Source: Gyromitra esculenta (Eukaryota > Ascomycota > Pezizomycetes > Pezizales > Discinaceae). From it: a stretch of 64,000 nucleotides of DNA. The notes beneath the pieces are model-generated. The model was not told the DNA's origin. It worked only from the letters and a program-made list of their open reading frames with translations, and did not search any database. Below are positions 1 to 10,914 of the stretch, piece after piece. The stretch's first letter is position 1; the number at the start of each line of letters is the position of its first letter. Location: the NCBI GenBank assembly GCA_038503075.1, contig JBCAML010000007.1, positions 1,922,001 through 1,986,000 on the forward strand, written 5' to 3'. The translations under genes and the position numbers were made by a program.

Positions 1-966
1 AGATGACATGCTGGTTTATTGTAGGTTGCAATTCTTCCATAGGGAAGTTAAAATTTAAAGTCGAGGTCACATAATATCACTCGTATAATCTAAAGTTTTC
101 TATTTGTGTGCGGGGTTCCTGTATCATAAAGAGGTGTGGGAAATTAGATATAGCTGACTCACGAGATTGATTCTAGAATCATTGCGGTATATTTACGTGT
201 GAAATGTCCGTTTTGACGTAAGTACATTCCACTACAGCGAAATCGCCCTATAAGGGATCGCTATATAAGGATATTTGGCTTATAAGGATATGGGTGACAA
301 CCCGTGGTATTTTTGTATGGGGAAATAAGAATATCGCTATGTAAGAATATCCTTAGGATTTCTATTTTTTTTTATTAGCTTATCTTTATAGAAAGGCTAG
401 GGTTAGGGTTAAATTAACGAGAATAGATAGATTGACGCATCCAACCCTTAGGTTATGGGGACAAATTAACTAGAATGAGAAGAGGTGTAGAAACGCAAAG
501 GATTTGAGGTATGGGAAGCCAAATGCAAAAAAACATGACAATGTACTTTAGAAGCAGGTAATACTTTTAACATAGTGCGAGACAGCAGCTCAACGCGTGC
601 TGTCTGTAAACGTATGGGGGGGTAACTAATTGTAACGACGTTTTCATGGTCATGTAAAATCACTCGGATTCTCTATAAGAATATCCTCTCTATAAGGATA
701 TGGGACTGCTCCAAAAACATATCCTTATAGGGCGATTTCGCTGTACCCAAACCTAAAACCACTATATCGTATACACCACTCCCGCACTTACAAGTGCATG
801 AAAATTTTATCATCTTCCATATGTTTATGTAAAGCAGCAACTCCAATTCAGTTAACAGTTTTTGGAAAAAAAGCATGTATAGAGTAAAGAAACCCCCAAA
901 ATAAAGACAAAAAAATACAAAGAACCCGAACCAGAACCAGAACCCGGAATGAAATGAAATCCCACT
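1..966. other. Intergenic flank containing a MITE-like element
   Basis: No gene is supported here. Most of the stretch is the inverted-repeat element described separately. It also holds a TTAGGG dimer near 398-411 and two copies of the CGAGTGATA-type box (75-83 exact; 658-666 with one mismatch), both on the minus strand. Confidence 0.5.
235..743. mobile_element. MITE-like element with 21-bp inverted ends and TA flanks
   Basis: The two ends (235-255 and 723-743) are perfect 21-bp inverted repeats beginning CAGCGAAATCGCCC, and each is bordered by TA (233-234 and 744-745). A TA target duplication and CAG-starting ends are typical of Tc1/mariner-superfamily elements, including the fungal pogo/Fot1 group. 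Subterminal copies of TATAAGGATAT or ATAAGAATAT in both orientations continue the inverted structure. There is no transposase ORF, so it would be non-autonomous. A shorter relative with nearly the same ends lies at 59457-59630. Confidence 0.6.
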
Positions 967-2045
967 CTATAGCTGATCATCCGCCATATCAATAACTACT
1001 TGTTCTCCGGGCTTAAAAGCCGGTAGCCCAATATACGGACATCCCGCACACCTACCATACATTAGCACTTTCCACACGCCCCTCGGGAGGTAGAACATAC
1101 CTGAAAGCATCTCCTAAATAACAACTTCCGCACGAACTCGCTTTCCCTTCCACTGTGAAGTCAATCTCTGCTAGGTCATCTGCGTTCAACTTGATCCCAG
1201 CTGCGGCCTTCTCTTTGGCTGCAGCAAGTGCTATATCGGCTGCTGATCGCTTCGATTGGTCTTCTTCTTCAAGCTGTTCGCGGAGACCGCAGGTACAATC
1301 TTTGCAAGCGCGTCTGCGTTTACCGGGCTTGGGACGACACTCGGGAGCTGTGGACGCGTTAGCGCGACCGAGTGACCGGAGGGGGGAAAAGGGAAGACAA
1401 ACGCTGCTGAATAGGTGTCGCTAGATCATCATCATCCATGAGAGTATCCTCATCAATCAGTTCCTCGTCCTCATCCAAATCATCCCCAAAGTCCACGAAC
1501 CCGACTCCATTCACTGCCGCTACCGCTGCCACCTTCACAGGTTCTGTAGGTACTACAGCTGCTGCGTTTGCCCCGCTGTCACCTTTCTTCCTGGGCCGCA
1601 ATGGCACGCTCTTAACGGTATCTGGTTTCACTAATACGCTGCTTCCATTCTCCTCCTCTGTCAGGAACCCTGCCATTACCAACGACAACTTGTTGCACGC
1701 CGCTAGGACGTTATCGTGGCTTCGCCATTTGGCGCCGGGAACCATGGACGCGAACACCTTGTCGAGTATTCCGGCGTTCAGTTCCGGGGCGCTGGTGGGA
1801 GAGGAGAGTAGCATGACGGAGGTGTAGGATTTTTCGGGGAGGGCAACGAGGTTGAGGGCTAGGCGGTCGAGCATTTGGACGTCTGTGCTGTCGCGGGGGA
1901 GGGTGGAGAGGGCGGATTCGAGGACATGGGGGGTAGAGGAGATGGATGGAGGACAGAGTAGGAGTGTCCGGTGTGGTGTGGTGGAGGTGGAGGTGGAGGG
2001 AGTGGTGAAGTCGGAGGTGGTGTTGACGAGGACTGCTGGAGGCAT
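967..2045 (-). CDS. DRE2: Fe-S cluster assembly protein Dre2 (anamorsin/CIAPIN1)
   Basis: Dre2 receives electrons from Tah18 for cytosolic iron-sulfur cluster assembly. The model has three exons (1403-2045, 1101-1347, 967-1051; 55- and 49-nt introns) and gives 324 aa. The N-terminal methyltransferase-like region contains [15 protein letters not shown] variable linker ends in an acidic stretch, [15 protein letters not shown]. The C-terminal CIAPIN1 domain shows both cluster motifs intact: C-x10-C-x2-C-x-C ([11 protein letters not shown]) and C-x2-C-x7-C-x2-C ([17 protein letters not shown]). Both junctions rebuild these motifs. I chose the ATG giving [13 protein letters not shown] because fungal homologues start in this way; an in-frame ATG at 2138 would add 31 unconserved residues. 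It is divergent from PRE5. Confidence 0.93.
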
Positions 2046-2628
2046 GGTGTCGCGTGGATAAGGGTTAGGGTCTGCGAGGGTGAATTGAGGGTCTAAGGGG
2101 CGGCGGGTGCTGCCTATAGATATAGGTGCGGGCAGCAAGAGGAGGGAGCGGTGGTGGCGGCTCGGGGGAGAAGACGGGGAGGATAATGACTCCGTGGAGA
2201 AGTGGAAAGTGGCAGCTTAGAAATACTTTTCTGGAATCTTTATCGTTGCTTTGGTGCCCCGCCTTCAGTCCGCCGCCATGGCCATTACCCGGCCTTCAGC
2301 TCGCTATCAGAGCTTGGAGGAGCTGGGCACAGCGGAGGTCTTGGGGCATAGAAATTCCGGGCAAACTGGGCCGCACAGCGATCGTTTGGAGTGGTGAAAC
2401 TCTCCTGGTACTGCATACTCGACAATTGGCCCGCGGTAATGATATCGAGAGCGCTTTTGTTCCTGCAGTAATGTCATTTCCATTCTGAAATATACTCTAT
2501 CAGTTGCAACTCCCAGCACCAACAAGTCCGCATCAAGGCTCAACACCTCAACCCCACGCAACAGCAACAGCAACGGCAGCAGCATATCCATCACCCCACC
2601 ATCTATTTCTGAACATCCCGCATCAAAA
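2046..2628. other. Divergent promoter region, DRE2/PRE5
   Basis: This is 583 bp between the two start codons. A TTAGGG-containing stretch lies near 2059-2070, close to the DRE2 start. I see no other recognisable element. Confidence 0.4.
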
Positions 2629-3670
2629 ATGTTCAGAAACAATTACGACAACGATTCCGTCACCTTGTAAGTCCTGCGTATCCCGATCCGCTTCAACTTA
2701 TTTTGTCTCGACTGTAAGAGTTGCTAACTTGCTTAACAGCTCCCCGCAGGGTCGTATCTTCCAGGTCGAATATGCTCTTGAGGCGATAAAACAGGGGTCT
2801 GTAGCAGTAGGGCTTGTCAGTAAGACACATGCCGTGCTTGTTGCTCTGAAGGTACGCTCCGAATTCGATGGCATGGGAATGCGGGGGTGGGATAGAGTTG
2901 GATGGATGGATGGGAGTTGCTAACGGGTCTGTTGGAACTATAGAGGAACGCGGAAGAGCTGGGTAGTTACCAGAAAAAGATCATCGGTTTGCATCCCTCG
3001 ATTCTATCCCATCATATAGCATTACTGCATGCCATTTTGAGGTTCATCAATAGAACAAGCCTAATACGACTCTGTTCAAGGTATCGATACCCATCTCGGT
3101 GTCGCTCTCGCCGGCCTTGCCCCCGATGCCCGCGTTCTCTCCAATTTTATGCGTCAACAGTCTATGTCTTCACGCCTCCTCTACAACCGACCTGTCCCCG
3201 TCGCCCGTGTCGTGAACGCCATCGCCGATAAGGCTCAAGTCAACACGCAACACTACGGACGACGTCCCTATGGTGTAGGTCTGCTTGTTGCCGGTGTTGA
3301 CGAGACCGGTCCGCATTTGTGGGAGTTCCAACCTTCCGGGATGGTACTCGAATACCGTGGAGCCTCGATCGGCGCACGTTCTCAGAGCGCTAGAACTTAT
3401 CTTGAACGATCTTACGAGGAATTTGCAGATAGCAACAGAGAAGAGCTAGTGTTGCATGGACTGAAGGCTCTGAGGGATAGTTTAGCGCAGGATAAGGAAC
3501 TGACGACTGCGAATACAAGTGTGGCTGTGGTGGGTGTTGGCGGAGAGAAGTTTAAGCTATATGATGGAGATGAGGTTGGTGAGTGGTTAGAGAAGTTAGG
3601 CAACGTGCAAAGCAGTAGGGGCGGGAGGGAGGAACCTGCCCCAGAGGAGAGCATGGATACTACTGAATAG
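2629..3670 (+). CDS. PRE5: 20S proteasome alpha subunit (yeast Pre5 type, alpha-6)
   Basis: This is a structural alpha-ring subunit of the 20S core proteasome and helps gate entry of substrates. The exons are 2629-2666, 2740-2851, 2944-2986 and 3081-3670, giving 260 aa. The protein opens with [18 protein letters not shown], the alpha-subunit N-terminal signature, followed by [14 protein letters not shown]. It later has [32 protein letters not shown] and [13 protein letters not shown], all closely matching Pre5/PSMA1. Three short introns sit in the first third, with branch sites such as TTGCTAAC at 2721. The C-terminus is acidic. Its neighbour DRE2 is divergent and the LOG-like gene is convergent. 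Confidence 0.95.
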
Positions 3671-3992
3671 ATTTGGGGTCATTGGCATTAGCGGAGTCTT
3701 TGTTTGTCTGCTGTGGATAGAAAAACGAGGCTACAATAATGAGAAGAGGACTTTCTTTCCCACATCCTAGTAAATCACCGTGAGTCATAGTTTCATGAAA
3801 ATGTAGCATTCTGAAGACTTCTGTCATGCTTAGTCTAACCTTTTCTTGTATCCGGGTCTTTAACAACATCACCCTAGAAGCTGATCTTACGACTGAAAGA
3901 AAGGTTCAATGATAGTGAATAAATAAAAATAAGATAAATTCTAGTAGAACATTAACCACTCGATGAATCCTGGTGAAATAACATCTCATAAT
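3671..3992. other. Convergent 3' region
   Basis: This 322-bp tail-to-tail spacer lies between PRE5 and the LOG-like gene. It is AT-rich, as expected for 3' UTRs, and I see nothing else in it. Confidence 0.4.
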
Positions 3993-4725
3993 CTACTGAT
4001 TCCCCCAATCCAAATCCATCCTTCCTGCAGCAACTTTATATTCCCTAATCTTCACCGCTACCTCCTCCGGCGTCTTCGCCTCTACCAGAATACCCTGGGC
4101 ATCACTTCTAATGAATCCTGATTCAACAGCAGTCTTGACCCACCCCAGCAATCCATCATAAAACCCACCGGTATTCAATACAACAATCGGACACGCATGA
4201 ATACCCAGCTGATTCCACGTAACAACCTCAAACAGCTCCTCCATAGTCCCGAACCCACCCGGCAGGGCCACAAACGCATTCGCCTCCTTCCCCATCATCC
4301 CCTTGCGGGTATGCATATCGGCGACCACCGTCGTCTTCCCGTACTCGCTCTCGGGCGGGACCGTCCCGCCTTGCTCGTAGCTGACGAGAGCAGCTGGTAT
4401 GATACCGTGGACGGATCCACCGAGCTTACACAGTGTGCCAGCAAGCGTTCCCATCAGCCCTACTGTGCCCCCGCCATATACTAGCGACCAGGAATTCGCG
4501 TGTAGTACTTTGGCGAGCGATATGGCGGCTTCGGTGTATTCGGGACTGCTACCTGGACGGGCGCCGCAGCTGGATGAGATTTGTTAATGGGGTTCAGAGG
4601 TTGAAGAGGGGGAAGAAAGGAGAGGTTTACAAGACGCAGACTGTGAAAGGTTTTGGGGTTTCGTCGCCGGAGGTTGTGAGTGGTAGGGGTTTGGTGGCTG
4701 CTGCGGTGGTTGGTGTTTCTGTCAT
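3993..4725 (-). CDS. LOG family protein (cytokinin riboside 5'-monophosphate phosphoribohydrolase-like)
   Basis: LOG-family enzymes remove ribose 5-phosphate from nucleoside 5'-monophosphates, including cytokinin precursors; older annotations call them lysine decarboxylases. There are two exons (4631-4725 and 3993-4569) with a 60-nt intron, giving 223 aa. The junction restores TVCVFCGARPGSSPEYTEAA, the conserved first strand and loop. Further motifs are LVYGGGTVGLMG and the family signature PGGFGTMEELFEVVTWNQLG (PGGxGTxxE). Substrate preference cannot be read from sequence. The physiological role in this fungus is unknown. Confidence 0.9.
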
Positions 4726-6055
4726 TGTTGGTAGTTTGTTTGGGGGAGTTTGTTTAGCAGTGGGCTTGATTCGGTTCTTCTGTGTCGTCAGTTATAAAGC
4801 TTCGGGCAAAGCAGTGAAGGGATAGCTTAGGTTTTTATACTTATTGTTTTTTGGTCTCTGTCTATGCTCTACTTTACTCTAAGCTTTTATAAGCAGGATC
4901 GATCAACAGATTTCTGTTACCTGCCTACTTCGTGATATCATACGTGGCTGCCCAAGAACATCCCATCTCAATTAACCTAGCCAAGCTGAGAAGGCGAAAC
5001 GGCGGGGTTTGTGGTGGTGGTGGGGATTTCTAGAGCACAGCAATCTACCTAGTCATGTGTGTAGTAATCGGAGGAGCCACTAACCTTACCTAGTATGACA
5101 AAGGAGCCGCACTTCGTCATTGGGATGCGCGCCCTCGGTATGGCGGATGGGAATGCAGCATTGTTGAAGAGAGTTGGGCCGTGCAGGATTTTCTCGAATC
5201 GGAGAATTGGGCACTGGGGATTGTCAGGTGTGCACCTACATGTACGTAATACTCGTGCTGTTTTTCAGGGTGCCTGCTTTCAGGTTTTGTAATACATGAG
5301 TGCTTTAGTACAGTAGTGGGAACTACATATGCCAGCGAAGATCGTGCCGCTGGCTAATGACCATCGTTTAGAGAAGTTGGATTATTTTCGTAGGTACACA
5401 TTTGGGAGAGAGAATCCTTCCGGTTAGAATTTGATGGCAATGCTTGTCGGAAAGAACACTGCATGCTCTTGTATCATGCGGAGGATATATGCGAGAGTTC
5501 AGTGATGGATACCGCGTGTATCAATCAGCGTGTTAGTACAACCAATTGATCACGGTGGTAATCCTCGATTCGCTCCAGTGAATGATCACACTTCGGGGAT
5601 GTTACTCGGTGGGTATGTACATGTAACTGTGTAAGATGTTCACAGCATCGATGGAGCGCCAAATTTGATAACCACATTCTGAGGCAGCTATTCCGGCATT
5701 GTGGCTTTTTTTACGAGCTTATAACTACATGTATAGTGTAGTTTCCATTGCATATACATACATGTAGATCCGGTTCGAGTTTCTAGTTGGTGGCTCTTCA
5801 TAGATAGTCACTCGACTGCCCTATAACTTACATAAATTAACGAATTGTTCTCCTTCCTCAGCTTATACGTATACATGTATGTCTTGAGGACGTATCTCTA
5901 GCTTTTTTGCGGTGGGTAATATATTATGTGCAGCTATTAGTACTACTATACCAAAGATTCTCTGGTGCAAGTTCTAAAAGAAACTGCCTCCTCTAAGTTC
6001 TTAAGTATACAGAAAGTAATGTATAATCGTGTAAATATTGGCCGGGTTTTCCCCT
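4726..6055. other. Gene-free stretch with clustered TACATGTA palindromes
   Basis: No credible gene is seen; the 65-aa ORF at 5095 has no recognisable features. The stretch is notable for five exact TACATGTA octamers at 5237, 5618, 5726, 5759 and 5872. Confidence 0.5.
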
Positions 6056-7757
6056 TTAACTATTACTAAGATCGTTTCCTGTCATAATCTTAAACCAATT
6101 CCCTGGATCGTAATCAGTCGCGCTTTTCTCAATCACATTTATATCATTCTGAAATCTCCTAAAATGCTCTTCTTGCATAAGATCAACCTTATTATCGTTC
6201 CACACATGTATAAATCTTCTCACAACATTTGCGTACCGTGCTCCTAGCTTTTGCGAGAGCTTGTAGCAGGCCTGATCGAGAATAGCGGTTCGCTCTTCAT
6301 CCTGCGGGAACACTATGCTTTTCTGTAGCCCAAGTTCAAGTAAGATAATCCCCAACGAGAAAATTTCGCTGCTGACTTCGGGGTTCTGTCTTGGTGGAAC
6401 ATAGAGATGCGGAGTCCATGCAGCGCGTACAGAGTTAAGCTCATAGCTCTCGAAAAATTGGATATCCCCCAGGGTCCAACTTCGCAACCAGGGGGAAGAA
6501 TGGAATGGTAGAATGGAGTGAACGAGATTCGCGGAAATTTCCAGGCGTTCCCAGAGCGTCAGTCTCTCGGACTCAATTGGTTCTGATACTAGGTCTTTGA
6601 GGGATTTGGGGTTGAAGCATGATGCGTTTGGGGCAAGCTCTTGTCGTAGTAAGAAACCATCACCGTCATCGGACAGGAATACTTTGCATTCTTCGTCTGG
6701 AGTCGAGAGGCCTTGGCATATTGACAATGCTTTTGCCTTTTGCTTATGCAGATGCATATCTTGTGGACCGTAACTAGTGAAAACAAACGGAAGTTCGTCG
6801 ACCCCTTCGTGCTTGGCTGTGAACAGAAAGGAAAACTTAATAGTCGACTCATCTGACAAAGGTCGCTCCTCAGAATTTATTTCCGAAAGCCTTTTATTTA
6901 GGCGCAAATAGAGCAAATGACAATCGCACAATGCTTCGGAAACAATTCCATAGAGCTTGTTCGATGCTTGCTGTATCCTTTTTGCAGCTAAAAACTGCTG
7001 TCTCATCTTGGAAGGTGGTTCACGTGTACTAGAGGATGTCGCATGGGGTTGTAATACTGCCGGTATCCGAGTCAATATCGTGGGGTTGTAGTCGTACAAT
7101 CTATTCGTTGGTTGCTCAACACTCATTCTGATAATCCGGACTTGAGAGATGGATTCTATGATTTCTTTGCGGAGATCTTCAAGATTTGCTCTAGTACTAT
7201 CCACTAGCGTGTGTCCGAGCTTTTTTCCAAATGACATACCAAACCCCTTGACTACGGCTTGACGTTGAAAATATTTGCCCTCAATCTGGGGAATAACTAA
7301 ACTAGACTGTTCCAAAATTAGTTACATGTATATCTATCACTGGTAGTTTAAGATATTTGTTGCCTACCATATTTGCAGCCAGAACTACTGGAGCCGGGGG
7401 CATATTCTCCTGAGCCAGTGCGAGCAAAATATCGTGTACTTTCTTGAGATCATCGGTAGCTCGTGAGATGTAATATCTCATGGGTGAAACTGCCGCGCCT
7501 AGGATAGGACCAAGCAGAATATCGATTTCTGAGTCGCTTAATTGGCCAGGCTTCCCTGCTAGTCCTCTTATCTTATCCACCTCAATTCTGAATAGGGTTT
7601 CCTGCGCACAGAGATCCATAATAACCCTTCGTATAGTGCTTTCGATCTGATCGAATTGTACAGAAAGGTCTTGTATTTTAACGAATATTTCAATGGCCTT
7701 CAAAGCTATAGGAAGAATAACCCCAAGGACGAACCCTGGTACTTCAAGTCCTGACAT
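6056..7757 (-). CDS. HeLo-like N-terminal / DUF7580-like C-terminal protein
   Basis: Two exons (7368-7757 and 6056-7306) with a 61-nt intron (GTAGGC donor, TAACTAAT branch, AACAG acceptor) give 546 aa. The start MSGLEVPGFVLGVILPIALK, a hydrophobic helix followed by helical segments, is typical of fungal HeLo/prion-inhibition-like N-termini. The C-terminal half carries LGDIQFFE, YVPPRQNPEVSSEIFSLGII and LLELGLQ. This resembles the decayed kinase-like DUF7580 domain, without clear catalytic residues. HeLo-type domains act as membrane-active cell-death effectors in incompatibility systems, but here that function is inference. The gene is divergent from the zinc-finger/TPR gene at 8298, with 540 bp between starts. 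Intact reading frames argue against a pseudogene. Confidence 0.78.
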
Positions 7758-8297
7758 GTGGAGAGAGGCAGAATGAGGGTGCGCTATTTAAATGAACGGA
7801 TTTTTGAGGCGGTGCTTGGTCTTTTACTCAGCTGGGTAAAGAGACACTAAACGGTGTGATACCGAGTCAATCCAAAATATCAGAATGAAGGAGACAAAGT
7901 TCTCGAGTTTTCTGTCAACAGTGAGGTGATTGGTAAAAACTTGCAAGATCGATTGAACTAAAGCCTAGAGGAAGCAGAACTCAAGGTAAACAAATTCTTT
8001 TCTTTAGGTTTAGTTTATCGGATAAATGAGGGGTAGGTATAGGTGCTCATGTCCCAGTATTATTGTCAGTCGCGTGAGGATTTGGCCAATCAAATCCGAA
8101 TCCACCACCATTAATTAGTCAGCCCATGACTGACATTAATTCTGGCGACAGGAGTATTTATGGTCGCACAAACTCAGCCTCATCTTAGTGTTGTCAACTA
8201 CAAAACACTGTTTCTATTAAGCAACTTCGGCGTTTTCTTTTTTGGCGGTAGTGATTTCAACGATCAGCGTGAGTAACAGCTATAAGTAGGCTTAAAG
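7758..8297. other. Divergent promoter between the HeLo-like and zinc-finger/TPR genes
   Basis: This is 540 bp between two start codons. It contains one of three window copies of GATACCGAGT (7858-7867). No other element is recognised. Confidence 0.35.
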
Positions 8298-10914
8298 ATG
8301 TCCTCGCGGACGGAATTCGAATTAGCGAGGGAGCTTCTCTGTTCCTGTCTTTTGCATATGTCGATAGTCCCAATAGGGGGAAGAGAGAAAGTCACCAGCC
8401 GGTATTCCTTGGAGGAAGAGTCCGGACGCTTGAAGCTTTGGGCCCATGACTTTGACGCTGTCAACGGCGAGTTGGACGACGTTCTAAGGCGCTCAAGACA
8501 CCTAGAAGGTCCCACAGTTCTCCTACTTACAAGCCTCAGTAACTGTCTACTATGGGGATTCAAAGAAAGTATAAGATATATTTTGCCCCAATGTTCAATT
8601 CCATTATAAGCAGGTAGCCCAACAATTATTTTACTAATCGTTTTCGTTTTATGATCCATATTTAGTCGGGAATGAACAAACTAATAGCCTACTGGAGAAC
8701 TCAATCAACCAGGCCATAGAGAGATATCCAAACATAAAAAATCTTTGCTGCAATGGCGATAACCTTGGATCAACCACGATGATTGAAGAGCTTCACGGCA
8801 TCATCGACTCTTTGTTCCAATTGACTCCAGCTTTAAACGAGGTGGTAGAAACAATACAGGCCTTGATTAATGAAACAAATTATAGAGATTTGATATTTAA
8901 GATACTTCCGAATGCGAAGCCTTACCTTGTTTTTCGATTTGCCGAGGGAAATAGAAAGTTCCATGAGCTATGGAAATTTCGAGGCGAGGGCAATGCAATT
9001 CACATAGGGACAGAGTTAGTTAAGACTGCTATGTCCCAAATCCTGTAGGAATAGAATTGATACGGTGCACATAGGGACACCCGGGAAAGAATGCAGGGTA
9101 GTGAAAGGATGAACACCGAAGAGCCTGAGCAGATGGCAGGAAAGAGTCAATGGAGGTAATTAAAATGCATAAGTTTAGCCCAGTTAGTTTAATGAATGCT
9201 AAAGCCGTCTAGGGAACACTCCATCTCCGATCTACAGCCTTACATGTGCACGGTAGAATCTTGCACCAATGGAGAATCTTTTGGATCGATGGCAAATTGG
9301 ATAAACCATGAAATCTCACACAGGCCGTTAAAGGATGACAGTTTAGGCATAGATGTGTGCCCATTCTGCTCCAAGAAATTCGCGATTGACAACGATTCCT
9401 ACCACCATGTTGGTTCTCACATGGAAGGTATTAGACTTCTTGCTCTGAAATCACCATATCAACATCTAGAAGGCGAGGATTTAGCTACTACTTCCGAAGA
9501 TCGAGGGGATAAACTTTCTATTACCATCAACGAGGTGGGGTCTGCTCATGGAACGCAAGGTGGGAATAATACAGGAAGGTGGCTCTCTGAAGAAGGTAAA
9601 TCTCCTAGACGTGAGACTAGATGAGAATGATTTTCTAATAGTAGCAATAACCCCTTTCGGCTAGGGTTTGACCAAGCATCACAAATTATAAGTTCTATGG
9701 AGGAGCTATTAGGGAAGGAAAATCCTGAGACACTATCCACTATCGAAGAGATGGGTGATGTTTTCCACGAGTGCGAAAGCTATATCGAAGCACTCGAGTA
9801 TTACCGGCGAGCATTGACCGGGAAAGAGCAGACCATGGGAGAAACCCATCCTGATACACTGAACATCATTCAAAAGATAGGCGATGTCTTGCGTGATCAA
9901 GGAGATTGTGAAAAAGCACTTAAGTGCTACGAACACGTACTAGCTGGGAGGGAGAAAGTATTGGGGGGAGAGCATCCTGACACGCTGTGTTCTATTAAAG
10001 CGCTGGGTTATATTTTTAGTAAACAAGAGAACTACGCAAATGCACTCGAATGTTACCGGAGAGTGCTTAGCGTGGAGGAGACGATTCTCGGAAGCCACAA
10101 TCCTAATACGTTGTCAACTATCTGTAATATGGGCTATGCCTTCGGTAGGCAGGGAAATTATGAAGAGGCACTTGAGTGCTACAGACGAGCATTGGTTGGG
10201 AAGGAAAATATATTGGGGATGGATCACCCCGATACGCTATCAACTATTCACGAGATGGGGTACATCTTTAGTAATCAAGAGAGCTATAGGAAAGCGCTTG
10301 AGTGCTATCAACGAGTATTGGTTGGGAGGAGGAAGTCACTGGGGAAAGATCATCCTGATACGTTATTGACTACATATAATATGGGTTATGTTTTTGGTAA
10401 GCAAGGAGACTATGAGAAGGCACTCAAATGCTATAGGCGGACATTAGAAGGGAGAGGGAAAACGATGGGTAGGGATCACCCCGATACATTGTCAGTTGTT
10501 TACATGATAGGGTACGTCTTCAGCAAACAAGGGAATTATAAGAAGGCACTTGAATGGTATGGGCGAGCATTATCTGGGGGAGGGAAAATATTGGGGAAAG
10601 ATCATCCGGATACGCTGTCGATCATTTACAACATGGGTGTTGTCTTTAGCAAGCAAGGGAATTATGAGAAGGCTCGCAAGTGCTATCAGCGGGCATTAGA
10701 GGGGAGGGAGAAAGTGCTATGGAGGAACCATCCCGATACACTGAGTACCATTCACAACATGGGCTATGTCTTCAGTAAGCAAGAGAAATATGAAGATGCA
10801 CTTTACTGCTATCAGCGGGCGTTGACCGGGAGGGAAGAGACACTAGGAAGAGAACACAAATTGACGAAGAAGACCGCTCAAGGTTTGGCCCAGACCCAGA
10901 GAAAAATTCATTGA
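8298..10914 (+). CDS. Fungal C2H2 zinc-finger protein with nine C-terminal TPR repeats
   Basis: Five exons (8298-8568, 8666-9014, 9075-9155, 9213-9595, 9665-10914) give 777 aa, in frame throughout. The N-terminus (SGRLKLWAHDFDAVNGELDD) matches the helical domain common in fungal NLR-like and C2H2 proteins. The junction at 9155/9213 restores SQWREHSISDLQPYMCT, a hallmark before the zinc-finger pair. The first finger uses CTVESC. The second is CPFCSKKF ending HHVGSHMEGIRLLAL, close to the fungal HVGRHLE-ALFAL signature. The last 400 residues are nine 42-aa kinesin-light-chain-like TPRs (PDTLSTIYNMGYVFSKQGNY type). No NB-ARC or NACHT domain lies between finger and repeats, so this is not a full NLR. 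The function is unknown; context suggests recognition or signalling. Confidence 0.78.
9724..10857 (+). repeat. Nine tandem 126-bp repeats encoding TPR units
   Basis: Successive units begin at the Pro codon of PDTL or its variants, exactly every 126 bp from 9724 to 10732, with no indels between units. Similarity is visible at DNA level, for example recurring CATCCTGATACGCTG and GGGAATTATGAGAAGGC. This suggests recent duplication or homogenisation. Confidence 0.85.
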
